In this document: positions 42,849 to 50,960 of the stretch, piece by piece | Position numbering within the stretch: the stretch's first letter is position 1 | How the letters are laid out: each line of letters begins with the position of its first letter | Assembly: GCA_965653565.1 (NCBI GenBank) | Contig: CBFHAI010000019.1 | Span: 1 to 64,000, forward strand | DNA from: JALCLA01 sp965653565 | GTDB lineage: Bacteria > Pseudomonadota > Gammaproteobacteria > Xanthomonadales > Xanthomonadaceae | DNA length: 64,000 nt | Direction: 5' to 3' | The notes under the pieces: model-generated | Database searches by the model: none | Told to the model about the DNA's origin: nothing | What the model saw: only the letters and a program-made list of their open reading frames with translations | Program-made: the position numbers and the translations under genes

Positions 42849-43777
42849 GCGACGGCTCCTTCGGATGGTTCGCTGTAGACGGATGCAGCTTCATCGCGCA
42901 TCGCGACTGCTGCCTGCTGATTGCGCAATGCGGTGGCGCTCACGCCGAAATGCTGGCGGAAGGCGCGCGCGAAAATCGCGAGACTCGTATAGCCGACCTG
43001 CGCCATGACCTCGGTCACCGGCAGGCGGGTTCCGACGATCAGCTGGTGCGCGCGCCGCATGCGTTGCCGGGCGCGGAACTGATGCGGCGATTCGCCAAAT
43101 ACATGATGGAACAGCCGCACGAAATGCGAGTTCGACAAGCGCGCCACCTGCGCGCAGCGCGTCACTTCGGCTTCCGAATCGCGTGCCGCCAGCATGGCGC
43201 GGGCGCGCGACAGACGCACGAAGACATCGCGGCGCCGCTCGGCGCTGCGGCCCGGACAACGTTCGATCGCGGCGTCGTAAACCTGCTGCGCGCGCAGCAC
43301 CGCGCTGATCCAGAACTGTGCCGGATGGGCGCCATCGAGTCGCCGTGTGCCGGCGTGTCGAAGCGACTGCGCGAGCCGTTGCAACAGCAGCGCGATTTCG
43401 CTGCCCGGCTCGTGCACGATCGGCAACAGACGGGCACCGTCGTCACTGCCGGGCAACGAGCGCGGCGCCGCGTCGGGCCACAGGCACAGCAGATCCGCCT
43501 GCCCCACCAGTTCGCAGCGCAGCGTCGCCGGTGTGCGGCCGTCGCTGGCGTAGACGCAACCCGGCTCGAGCGTCACCGCGTGATCGGGCGCCTGCAGCAC
43601 GACATCGCCGGCGATCACCAGCGCCAGCAGCGGGCGTCCGTGGATGTCCGGCAAGGTGCCGTTGAGCGACACCCAGCGGATGCGATGCTCGGGCTCGCCG
43701 AAGCCGCGCACCAACCGCGACAACGACGGACGCAGCGACGGCGCACCGTTCGACTTGGCTTTCAGCTGGGCATTCAA
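42845..43777 (-). CDS. AraC-family transcriptional regulator
   Basis: A 310-residue regulator. The start is a TTG preceded by GGAG nine bases upstream; the only nearby ATG is out of frame. The N-terminal half (about 20-150) looks like a cupin-type sensor domain (LLALVIAGDVVLQAPDHAV, VTLEPGCVYASDGRTPATL). The C-terminal ~100 residues are the double helix-turn-helix: EVTRCAQVARLSNSHFVRLF, GESPHQFRARQRMRRAHQLI, LPVTEVMAQVGYTSLAIFAR. It sits between the pilE operon and a second regulator, so it may control surface-protein genes; the target is unknown. Confidence 0.9.
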   Translation of the reverse strand: MNAQLKAKSNGAPSLRPSLSRLVRGFGEPEHRIRWVSLNGTLPDIHGRPLLALVIAGDVVLQAPDHAVTLEPGCVYASDGRTPATLRCELVGQADLLCLWPDAAPRSLPGSDDGARLLPIVHEPGSEIALLLQRLAQSLRHAGTRRLDGAHPAQFWISAVLRAQQVYDAAIERCPGRSAERRRDVFVRLSRARAMLAARDSEAEVTRCAQVARLSNSHFVRLFHHVFGESPHQFRARQRMRRAHQLIVGTRLPVTEVMAQVGYTSLAIFARAFRQHFGVSATALRNQQAAVAMRDEAASVYSEPSEGAVA

Positions 43778-44103
43778 CGGCAGAACTCCGGCACGCTATC
43801 TCTATCCGGCGCGCAGGATTGTCCGTTCGGGGACATTTCGTCCCGACGAAGTTCCAACGAAACCTCGACGAACGCACATTTGTCGCACTTTCCGGCCGTC
43901 CGGCATCAAACTTCGACAAGGCGGTGCGGCCGAACAATCCAAATATCCGTCGGCGATAAACCGACGCTTGCGAAAACCGAAAATCTTGATGAATCCGGGA
44001 TTCTTTGAATATTTTAGACCGCTGTCACGCTGTGACGCGCATGGTCGCAATGAGACGCGACTGACGCGATGAAGGCCGACATGCCGCAGCACGTCACTTT
44101 CAG
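43778..44103. other. Intergenic region between two regulators
   Basis: No gene is supported. It has an AT-richer centre (43960-44020) and a GTCAC-GCT-GTGAC palindrome at 44025-44037. The araC-type promoter should be here. Confidence 0.5.
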
Positions 44104-44673
44104 TCAACCGATCAGCATCGCCGCGAAGGCGAGAAGCACCAATGCCAGCAACAACGGCAGCCACTCGCGCACGACATCGATCGAACGCGGCAGATCGTTC
44201 GATGTCGGCAGCGACAACAGGGAAATCACACTGCTCGGCAGATCGATCGACGCTGCTGTCGGCAGCGTCATCGCAAGCGCCTGTGCATCGTTGTCGGAAG
44301 GCGCGTCGCAATCATCGGCAACCAGCGGACCCACCGCAGCCACCAGCACGTAACCCACGCGCGGCACGGTGCGGATGTAGCGCGAGGCGCGCGCGTCGTC
44401 GCCGAAGGCCTTGCGCAGTTGCACGATCGCGTTGGTCACCACGTCTTCGGTCGGGAACTCGCCGCGCCAGACTTCCGCCAGCAGGCGCTCTTTCGACGCC
44501 GACTGTCCGGCCATGAAGAGCAGCACCTCGAGCACGGCCGCCGCCTTCGGCGCCAGGCGCGTGCAACGATCGCCGTCGTGTACTTCGTTGAGCGACAGAT
44601 CGACGCGACAGTCGCCGACTTTCAGGCGGCGCGACTTGCGCAGCAGACGATCGAGTTCGTTGTGCGTTCCCAT
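44104..44673 (-). CDS. Tail-anchored winged-helix (CadC/ToxR-type) regulator
   Basis: A 189-residue protein. The ATG of MGTHNELDRLL is preceded by AAGGA. Residues about 15-105 are an OmpR/PhoB-type winged helix as in CadC (RLAPKAAAVLEVLLFMAGQ; VWRGEFPTEDVVTNAIVQLR; SRYIRTVPRVGYVLVA). A flexible linker follows, and the last ~20 residues are one transmembrane helix (WLPLLLALVLLAFAAMLIG) that ends the protein. CadC and ToxR normally carry a periplasmic sensor of 100-300 residues, which is absent here. It must either sense through the membrane segment or need a partner protein. Confidence 0.83.
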   Translation of the reverse strand: MGTHNELDRLLRKSRRLKVGDCRVDLSLNEVHDGDRCTRLAPKAAAVLEVLLFMAGQSASKERLLAEVWRGEFPTEDVVTNAIVQLRKAFGDDARASRYIRTVPRVGYVLVAAVGPLVADDCDAPSDNDAQALAMTLPTAASIDLPSSVISLLSLPTSNDLPRSIDVVREWLPLLLALVLLAFAAMLIG

Positions 44674-45155
44674 GCCGGCATCATCCTTGTCTTGCTCTTG
44701 GCGGTTCGGCGCGCCGCGCGCGCTGCAGGGCGGGGTCACTGCGTCCGTTGTGCGCTCCCCGCACGCGGACCGAACCACGCGTCGTCCCGCAACGCCGTCC
44801 TGCCATTGCAGCGACGCGGCGTTCCAGTCGGGACACAATCGAACCAGAACGCCGAGCGACGGCGATTCGTATCAAGCGAACGCGGCGCACGTGCAGTGCG
44901 ATGACGAAGTCGAGGTTCGCGCGATCGACAACAATCGTGACAATTGCTGCGCCGCTGCCCGCGGCGTGACACGAATTCGAGAATTCGCGCGCAAGGCCCG
45001 ATGGCGACGAGAACCGCGCGACTGCCGACGCCTTCGTTTCGATGATGAGCGCATCTTGTGCGCCGTGCTTGCACCGCATGCGCGGGTGCGACGAACACTT
45101 CGCAACGACGGACGCGTTCGCGTCCGTGCGGTGTGCAGGCGAATGCCCGCACCGA
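44674..45155. other. Intergenic region between the winged-helix gene and the collagen-like gene
   Basis: No gene is supported; the open frames here are low-complexity shadows. It contains the imperfect palindrome CGAATTC-GA-GAATTCG (44972-44987) and, at its right end, a hairpin (45108-45127) that probably ends the collagen-like transcript. Confidence 0.5.
45108..45127 (-). terminator. Candidate terminator of the collagen-like gene
   Basis: Stem ACGGACGC / GCGTCCGT with tetraloop GTTC, 28 bases after the stop codon on the minus strand. No clear T run follows. Confidence 0.5.
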
Positions 45156-47051
45156 TCAATCCAGGAACATTTCCGGTGCCGGCACCACGGTGACCAGGCT
45201 GTAGCCCGGTGCGCCGCCGGCCGCGGCCGTGAACGGACCGCCGAACACGGCGTTGCCGCCGCCGTTGCCGCCATTGCCGCCGCAGGCGCCGCCTCCGCCG
45301 CCGGCCACGTTGGCGCTCGTGGCGCTGGCATCGGTGCCGCCGGCGCCGCCGTTGACCGAAACCAGCCCCGCAACCGTCGGCGCCGCGGACGCGATCAGAT
45401 GCACGATGCCGCCGCCTCCGCCGCCGCCACCGCCGGCTCCCTGCGTGCCGCCGTTGGCGTTGACACCGGGCGCGCCGCTGCCGCCGTCGGCGCGCAGCAC
45501 GCCGCCGGCATCGATCGCGATGCTGCCTTTCGCTGCAAGGATCACGACACCACCGGCGCCGCCGCCGCCACCGGCGACATCGCCTGCGGTGGCGGGATTC
45601 GATCCATTGGCACCATTGGCATTGATGCTGCCGCCCATCGCCACGCGGATGTTGCCGCGCGCCGCGAGCATCAGCGCACCGCCGCCTTCGCCGCCGTTCG
45701 TGGTCGCGTTGCGATCGCCGGAGCCGCCGCCGAGGGTGGGCACGGAAAGAATCTGCGCCGCCTGCAATTTGGCCAGCGCGGTGCCGCCGGTGAGCGGCGC
45801 GGCTGCCGAGAGCGCGATACCCGGGTGCGCCGGTCCGTTGCCTGCATCCATCGCCGCCGTCGTCACCGTGATCGAACCGCCGTTGTTGATCACGACATTG
45901 CCGGTGGCGCGCAAGGTCACGCCGCTCGGCACGACCAGCGCGCCACTGATCGTGATGTCGGTGAACTGCAGATGCTGACGGCCGCCGAAGGCGTTGTAGC
46001 CGCCGTCGTAATTGAGCACGAGGCCCGCCGCACCGACCACCAGGGCGCCGGCCGAACCGTCGCCATACAAGGACAGGCTGCCGCTCGGACCTTGCGGCCC
46101 GACGGCGCCCGCCGGGCCGACCGCACCCTGCGGCCCGGCCACTCCCTGGATGCCCTGCGGGCCGGGCGGACCGGCGATGCCTTGCGGACCGGCGGGGCCG
46201 GGAATGCCTTGCGGGCCGACCGGGCCGGCGACACCCTGCGGACCGATGTCGCCTTGCGGTCCTATCGGGCCCTGCAGCCCGATGGGGCCGATATTTCCCT
46301 GCGGTCCGATGGGACCGATATCTCCTTGCGGCCCGATCGGGCCGATGTCGCCTTGCGGGCCGACAGGTCCGGCGATTCCGGCCGGCCCTTGCGGCCCGAC
46401 ATCGCCCTGCGGTCCGAGCGGGCCGGCGATGCCTTGCGGACCGGCCGGACCGATGTCGCCTTGCGGCCCGATCGGGCCGGCCACGCCCTGCGCGCCGACC
46501 GCACCGGCGGGACCTTGCGGCCCAACAGGCCCAACCGGACCGACCGTACCCGCCGGGCCTTGCGGCCCGATCGGCCCAACCGGACCTTGCGGTCCGAGCG
46601 CGCCCTGCGGTCCCGCAGCGCCGACGTTGCCCTGCGGCCCCGCCGGCCCAGGCACACCTTGCGGTCCGGCATTGCCGTTCAATGCGAACAACGCGACCGG
46701 CGCCGCGGCGATCGGCTGGCGCGGCTGCAATGCGGTGCCGTCGACGCGGATCTCGAGCCAGCGCTGTTGCCCGGCGAAGGCGCCGGGAAAATTCAGATCG
46801 ATCGTCACCAGGCCATCGTCCACCGGCCAATCGTCGGCGACGATCGTCGTGCCGACTTGCACGCCGCCGGTTTCGGCATCGAACAGCGCGAAGGCGAGAT
46901 CGCGCGTGCCGGTGACGGGCTGGCCGTCGAACTGCAGCGTGCCCTGGTAGGTGAACGTCGGCAGTTGCGGCGCCGCGTGCACAGGCGCGTTCAACGCCAG
47001 TGCCAACGCCAGCGCGGCGGCGAGAGAAATCTTGCGTGTTTGCATCGTCAT
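45156..47051 (-). CDS. Secreted collagen-like (Gly-X-Y) surface protein
   Basis: A 631-residue exported protein. A signal peptide (residues about 6-27, VHAAP) leads to a ~95-residue beta-rich N-terminal head (FTYQGTLQFDGQPVTGTRDL, WLEIRVDGTALQPRQPI), which is seen in other bacterial collagen-like proteins. Residues 126 to about 325 are some 66 uninterrupted Gly-X-Y triplets, mostly GPQ, GPI, GPA and GDI. The C-terminal ~300 residues are a Gly-rich parallel-beta-helix-like domain with poly-Gly patches (GGGGGAGG; AGGGGGGGGGI). It ends in PAPEMFLD. The ATG overlaps the upstream small gene's stop (ATGA). Probably a surface fibre; trimeric collagen fold is inferred from the repeat. Confidence 0.88.
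   Translation of the reverse strand: MTMQTRKISLAAALALALALNAPVHAAPQLPTFTYQGTLQFDGQPVTGTRDLAFALFDAETGGVQVGTTIVADDWPVDDGLVTIDLNFPGAFAGQQRWLEIRVDGTALQPRQPIAAAPVALFALNGNAGPQGVPGPAGPQGNVGAAGPQGALGPQGPVGPIGPQGPAGTVGPVGPVGPQGPAGAVGAQGVAGPIGPQGDIGPAGPQGIAGPLGPQGDVGPQGPAGIAGPVGPQGDIGPIGPQGDIGPIGPQGNIGPIGLQGPIGPQGDIGPQGVAGPVGPQGIPGPAGPQGIAGPPGPQGIQGVAGPQGAVGPAGAVGPQGPSGSLSLYGDGSAGALVVGAAGLVLNYDGGYNAFGGRQHLQFTDITISGALVVPSGVTLRATGNVVINNGGSITVTTAAMDAGNGPAHPGIALSAAAPLTGGTALAKLQAAQILSVPTLGGGSGDRNATTNGGEGGGALMLAARGNIRVAMGGSINANGANGSNPATAGDVAGGGGGAGGVVILAAKGSIAIDAGGVLRADGGSGAPGVNANGGTQGAGGGGGGGGGIVHLIASAAPTVAGLVSVNGGAGGTDASATSANVAGGGGGACGGNGGNGGGNAVFGGPFTAAAGGAPGYSLVTVVPAPEMFLD
46074..46676 (-). repeat. Collagen-like Gly-X-Y coding repeat
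   Basis: About 66 nine-base units encoding Gly-X-Y triplets without interruption inside the surface protein gene. The CCTTGCGGNCCG-type units are similar but not identical, so the tract may vary in length between strains. Confidence 0.85.
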
Positions 47052-47410
47052 CGAGTCTCGAATCCATCGCGGAAAATCGCGTCGCCGACGGGCGCCGCGG
47101 GTTGCGGTTGCCAGAAGCCCGACGCCACGCGCTGCGTGCCGCCGGCCGAGGTGTCCACCGCGGCCTGGCCGATGGTTCCGCTCAGCACATGACCGCCGCC
47201 GGCGGAGGTGCCGCCGCCACCGGCGACGACGTGGTGTTCGATCGAGTAGCCGTCGGCAGCGAAAGCGGCGCCGGCGGCGAACGCCAGCGCGCAAGCCAGC
47301 CACGCGCACCGCCGCACGCTGCGCCGGTGCGCGGCGAGCGCAGGCGATCGTGCTGAATCCGCCGTTGAATCGGCATCCGATCGGGTGCCGTCGACACGCG
47401 CCATCCTCAT
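47048..47410 (-). CDS. Small secreted protein with C-terminal GFE tail
   Basis: A 120-residue protein. A long basic N-terminal region precedes the hydrophobic segment WLACALAFAAGAAFAA, so the signal peptide is atypically extended, or translation starts later. The mature part is Gly/Ser-rich (HHVVAGGGGTSAGGGHVLSG, TIGQAAVDTSAGGTQRVASG) and ends in GDAIFRDGFETR. The pattern GGGTSAGG-HVLSGTIGQ-A is common in secreted proteins of this order. It is translationally coupled to the collagen-like gene and is probably exported with it. Confidence 0.75.
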   Translation of the reverse strand: MRMARVDGTRSDADSTADSARSPALAAHRRSVRRCAWLACALAFAAGAAFAADGYSIEHHVVAGGGGTSAGGGHVLSGTIGQAAVDTSAGGTQRVASGFWQPQPAAPVGDAIFRDGFETR

Positions 47411-47482
47411 GCTTCCCCGCGTCGTCCTGACTTGAGTGCCCGCTGGCGGCGAGTCTTGTTCAGTGCGCAGCGCCGCACCTGT

Positions 47483-47498
47483 GACAGCGATCGCTGTC
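47483..47498. promoter_or_regulatory. Perfect 16-base palindrome upstream of the collagen-like operon
   Basis: GACAGCGATCGCTGTC, 73 bases before the start of the small secreted protein gene and immediately next to a hairpin and the shared 17-base motif. Candidate operator for a dimeric regulator. Confidence 0.45.
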
Positions 47499-47500
47499 CG

Positions 47501-47522
47501 CGCGCTTCGGTGGCGAAGCGCG
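47501..47522. terminator. Hairpin downstream of the retropepsin-like gene
   Basis: Perfect nine-bp stem CGCGCTTCG / CGAAGCGCG with loop GTGG, 39 bases beyond the retropepsin-like gene's stop. No T run follows; its edge overlaps the 17-base motif by three bases, so it may instead be part of a regulatory site. Confidence 0.45.
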
Positions 47523-47536
47523 CAATTAATGCAAAC
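47520..47536. promoter_or_regulatory. Shared 17-base motif, copy 2 (collagen-like operon)
   Basis: Reads GCGCAATTAATGCAAAC, one mismatch from copy 1, and 110 bases before the start of the small secreted protein gene. Confidence 0.5.
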
Positions 47537-47560
47537 CGGAAAGTCGGACGCGGCGTGGCG

Positions 47561-48550
47561 TCAATCGATCCGCGCCACCGCCGCCGTGCGCGGCTCCAGG
47601 ATCATGCGCTCGCGCGAGTAGTCGAAGATCACGTTGTAGCGACGCAGGAATTTCGCGCCGAGGCGACCATTCTGTCCGGTGTCGATCACTTCGCGGCCGA
47701 TCGCGTATTGCGCGGGAATTTCCTTGGCCGACGTTGCGCCGAAGCCCAGATCGACCGACGTGCCCGAATGATATTCGGCCAGGCCGCCGACGAAGCAGGC
47801 GCTGTCGCGCTCGCCCTTCTCCGGCACCACGATCGACGGATGCGTGCCCGGAAACAGGCTCAGATCGATGCCGGCACCGCTGTCGACATGCAATCGCGCG
47901 GCATACGCCTCACCCTGCGGCGGTTGCACCTGTACCTGCGCGAACGGCTGGCGGCCGCTGATATCGACCGCGACGATTTCTCCGTCGCCGCGGTAGTCGA
48001 AGGTTTCCGGATCGTGCAGCACGACTTCGCGCCGGTCGTAATTCACTTCGACCACATAGCGATGGAACAACTCATGGCCGATCACGCCGGTGAACGGCGG
48101 CGGCGGGATGTCGCTGCGGCACAGGACGGTATCGAGCGGAATCGCCAGCGCGGTCTGCTGCAGCAGCGAAATCGGACCGAAGTCGATATCGAGGTTTTCC
48201 TGCGGCGCGCCGAACGGCGCCGACAGATCGCCCTCGGCGCCGAGCCGATGCGCATCGCTCATGTCCAGGCCGAGCGATTCGGTTTTCGGACCGGTGAGCA
48301 GCGCCAACATCGAGGCACCGGTGTCGAGCACGAAATCCACCGGCTCGCTGCCGTTGATGCTGGCAGGCACCACGATCCAGCCATCGGCATCGCGGAACGG
48401 CAGCGTCATCGGCAAGGCGCGATCGAGTTTCGCCTCGGTGCCGTTGTTGGCGAAATACAGCTGCGTCAGCTCGATCTGGCTGCAGGCGCCGAGGCAAACG
48501 CAGGACAAGGCCAGCGCCAGGAGGCGCGGGACGAAAGACGGCGACAACAT
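47561..48550 (-). CDS. Retropepsin-like aspartic protease lipoprotein
   Basis: A 329-residue protein with a lipoprotein signal peptide: hydrophobic residues 8-20 and lipobox CLGACS. The mature part has two aspartyl-protease-like halves: VDFVLDTGASMLALL with the catalytic DTGA motif (about residue 72-86) and a second LHVDSGAGIDLSL. The C-terminal part (GRLGAKFLRRYNVIFDYSR) matches the pepsin/retropepsin-like (clan AA) bacterial family. Probably periplasmic, membrane-anchored. GGAG precedes the ATG; a 26-base near-palindrome lies 41 bases upstream. Confidence 0.87.
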   Translation of the reverse strand: MLSPSFVPRLLALALSCVCLGACSQIELTQLYFANNGTEAKLDRALPMTLPFRDADGWIVVPASINGSEPVDFVLDTGASMLALLTGPKTESLGLDMSDAHRLGAEGDLSAPFGAPQENLDIDFGPISLLQQTALAIPLDTVLCRSDIPPPPFTGVIGHELFHRYVVEVNYDRREVVLHDPETFDYRGDGEIVAVDISGRQPFAQVQVQPPQGEAYAARLHVDSGAGIDLSLFPGTHPSIVVPEKGERDSACFVGGLAEYHSGTSVDLGFGATSAKEIPAQYAIGREVIDTGQNGRLGAKFLRRYNVIFDYSRERMILEPRTAAVARID

Positions 48551-48590
48551 TCGGAAGCTCCATCGGAGGTGCGCGGCAGATTGCCGCTGT

Positions 48591-48616
48591 GTTGAAAATT
48601 ACGCGTAGTTTTCAAC
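48591..48616. promoter_or_regulatory. 26-base near-palindrome upstream of the retropepsin-like gene
   Basis: The outer arms GTTGAAAA (48591-48598) and TTTTCAAC (48609-48616) are perfectly complementary, and the centre TTACGCGTAG is palindromic except for one pair. It begins 41 bases from the start codon. Candidate operator. Confidence 0.5.
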
Positions 48617-48891
48617 CGACACAACCCAACCGATGGCATACCGGTGCGAAGGAATCGTGGCAACGTAGTTGTGCCACGAAACGTCTCATGCGGGAGCGAA
48701 ATCATCGATATCGGCTACGCTTCGCCCCGGCGTGACCGTGTCGCAGCCGCCGCTGGATGAAGCGGCTGCACCGCGCAGTCCGGGGCAGAGATGGCTGCGT
48801 AGCGTGCAGTGCCGGATTCCAACTCACTGCATCCAGGCTACGAGGCAGGCGTTGTGCTGCGCCGATGTTCCGACCATCGATCGAGAAGCCG

Positions 48892-49335
48892 ATGACTCAA
48901 CCGATGCCCTTCCGCGTCGTGCTCGACACCAACGCCGCGCTCGATCTGCTGCACTTCGGCGATCCGCGCTGTGCGCCGCTGCGTGCGAAGTTCGCGTGCG
49001 GCGAGTGGCTCGCGGTTACCGACGCGCCCTGTCGCGCCGAGTGGCTGCGCGTGCTCGGTTACCCGGCGCTGGCGCTCGATGTGGATCGGCAGGCGGCGCT
49101 CGTCGCGGCGTTCGACACGCTCGCGAACATCGTCGCGATGCGGCGAGACGACGTGAAAAAGCTGCCCCGCTGCGCCGACAGCGACGACCAGAAATTCCTC
49201 GAACTGGCGGCCCGCAGCGGCGCGATCGCGCTGGTGACGCGCGATGCCCAATTGCTGCGCTGGTCGCGCCGCACGCAGCGCGATTTCGGCTTTGCCATCG
49301 TGACGCCGGAGCAGGTGTCCGGCGTTGCACGCTAG
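48892..49335 (+). CDS. PIN-domain protein (VapC-like)
   Basis: A 147-residue protein of the PIN nuclease family, of the group annotated as putative toxin of a toxin-antitoxin system. Acidic site residues appear in VVLDTNAALDLL, in CRAEWLRVLG and in CADSDDQKFLELA, with a last Asp in LVTRDAQLL. The start at 48892 has GAGAAG five bases upstream; an ATG at 48865 would add nine residues. No antitoxin gene is adjacent, so it may be an orphan or have a different role. The 300 bases before it hold no gene. Confidence 0.82.
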   Translation: MTQPMPFRVVLDTNAALDLLHFGDPRCAPLRAKFACGEWLAVTDAPCRAEWLRVLGYPALALDVDRQAALVAAFDTLANIVAMRRDDVKKLPRCADSDDQKFLELAARSGAIALVTRDAQLLRWSRRTQRDFGFAIVTPEQVSGVAR

Positions 49336-49341
49336 CGCGGC

Positions 49342-50706
49342 TTACTGCTGCGACGCGCCGAACGTATCCCACTCGGCACGTTTCCAGGCCGGCGTGACGA
49401 GCGCGGTGTCGAGCACCGGGAATTGCAGCTCCTGTTCTTCGTCGTAGCGCTGCATGCGCCACAGCACGGTGGCGCGATCGGGCTGCACCGCGATCACCTT
49501 GCCTTCGCCATCGAGTTCGTCGGCATCGCCGCTGAAATCGTCGCCCACCATCAGGCCATGCGCACTGCCCTGATCGATCGTGAGTTCGAACCAGGTGTAG
49601 CCTTCGGCATCCCAGAACAGGCGCTCGCGCGGCTGGCCCACACCGATCACCTTGGCGCGCAGCGCGGCGCTGGTGTCGAGGTGACACGAGGTCGAACCTT
49701 CGCGGCGCGTCGCGACGCGCAGGCCGACGGTCGGCAGCGCGACGGCGTCCTTCGGCGAGAAGCGCGAGATGCCATAAGTGGCGATCGCGGTTTCGGGTTT
49801 GACTTCGGTGATCTGCGCAAACACGGCTTCGTCCGGCGGCAGGCCGTAGGCGTCCATGCCGACGTACAGGCCATGATTGGCGCCGCGATCGAGCAGCAGC
49901 TTCACTTCGGCGCGCTGGTGCGACCACTTCAAAGTCTCGTTGGTGTCGAGCACTTCGACCACGCGCGCTTCGATCGCATCGCGGCGCAACAGGCTGGTGA
50001 GTTCGACCGGATGCTTCGACGAGAACGGGTCGAGCAGCGAGAACGTACGGAACGAATCGTCATCGCTGGCGGGAAGTTCGTTCGCCGGCACGCGCCACGC
50101 GGTGGCGTACAACTCGAGCGGTCCGTCGCCGTCCCAGCCTTTGGCGGCCATCAGCAACGCGTCCGAATCGACCAGCAGATCGCCGCTGCCGAACGGCACC
50201 ACCAGCAACTTCATCGCTTCCGGATCGTCGGCTTCGATCGCAGCCACCGGCGCCTTGGCGTCGGTGGCGGGGGCGGCGAGCATCGCTTCGATCTCGGCGG
50301 CTTCCAGTCCCATGCCTTCGGCGTACTCGGCAAGCGCCGCGTCGCTCAGGCTGGCCAGATCGGCGGCGCCGCCTTCGATCTTCAGCAGCAGCCAGTTGCC
50401 GTCGCGCCGATAGCGGCCCAACGAGGCCACGCGCATCGGCGCAGGCGCGAATTCGGGGTCGAGCAACATGGCGGCGCGGCCGTCCGGCGCGAACAGGAAT
50501 TCGCCGCCCGGACTCTGATAGGTGAGCCCGGACGCCTTCGGGCCACGCACCTGTTCGATCACGGCCTCGGCCTCCGACCACGGGCGCATCCGGTACTCGT
50601 AGTCCTCGCCTTCGTCGTGGACCCCGGTCGACGATGCCATCGCCGACCCGCCGGCGCCGAACGCCAGCAGCAATGCCCAAACTGTCACTCGTCCGATGCG
50701 GCGCAT
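49342..50706 (-). CDS. Secreted protein of unknown function
   Basis: A 454-residue protein with a signal peptide (residues about 7-24, GSAMASS). It is acidic with mixed structure (YRMRPWSEAEAVIEQVRG; GEFLFAPDGRAAMLLDPEF; LSDAALAEYAEGMGLEAAEI). The second half contains two copies of an SH3-like beta element: LLLDRGANHGLYVGMDAYGL and LTIDQGSAHGLMVGDDFSG, the sort of dyad seen in flagellar or curli-associated adaptor proteins. No known family is recognised. AAGGAT precedes the ATG. It converges with the PIN gene with six bases between the stops. Confidence 0.75.
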   Translation of the reverse strand: MRRIGRVTVWALLLAFGAGGSAMASSTGVHDEGEDYEYRMRPWSEAEAVIEQVRGPKASGLTYQSPGGEFLFAPDGRAAMLLDPEFAPAPMRVASLGRYRRDGNWLLLKIEGGAADLASLSDAALAEYAEGMGLEAAEIEAMLAAPATDAKAPVAAIEADDPEAMKLLVVPFGSGDLLVDSDALLMAAKGWDGDGPLELYATAWRVPANELPASDDDSFRTFSLLDPFSSKHPVELTSLLRRDAIEARVVEVLDTNETLKWSHQRAEVKLLLDRGANHGLYVGMDAYGLPPDEAVFAQITEVKPETAIATYGISRFSPKDAVALPTVGLRVATRREGSTSCHLDTSAALRAKVIGVGQPRERLFWDAEGYTWFELTIDQGSAHGLMVGDDFSGDADELDGEGKVIAVQPDRATVLWRMQRYDEEQELQFPVLDTALVTPAWKRAEWDTFGASQQ

Positions 50707-50960
50707 GGCGATCCTTGTTCGCGTGGTGTGCAGCGCCGTTATGCCTGAAGCGGGCCGCAGCCGTCCAGAAGCACCTCACCCGAGGGTCACGCGAATCGAA
50801 TCCGGGCCGCGCCGCCGGTGCGCCGGCGTGATGCCCTGCAGTTTCGAAGGCTCGATGCCATCGGCCATCGTCGAGCGCGTCAGGCCTTGCGCGAGGTGCC
50901 TTTGAAGATCGTTTCACATCGGTTCGCCAAGCTGGGCGTCGGTCCATTCGGCGCATCTCG

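Noticed and set aside
45229..45978. A plus-strand Pro/Ala-rich frame opposite the Gly-rich domain of the collagen-like protein
   Set aside because: It is the reverse complement of glycine codons (proline-rich by necessity) and has no ribosome site or signal peptide.
44872..47067. Long Arg-rich open frames on both strands across the collagen-like gene
   Set aside because: They are alternative frames of the nine-base Gly-X-Y repeat; only the minus frame with signal peptide and GPQ triplets makes biological sense.
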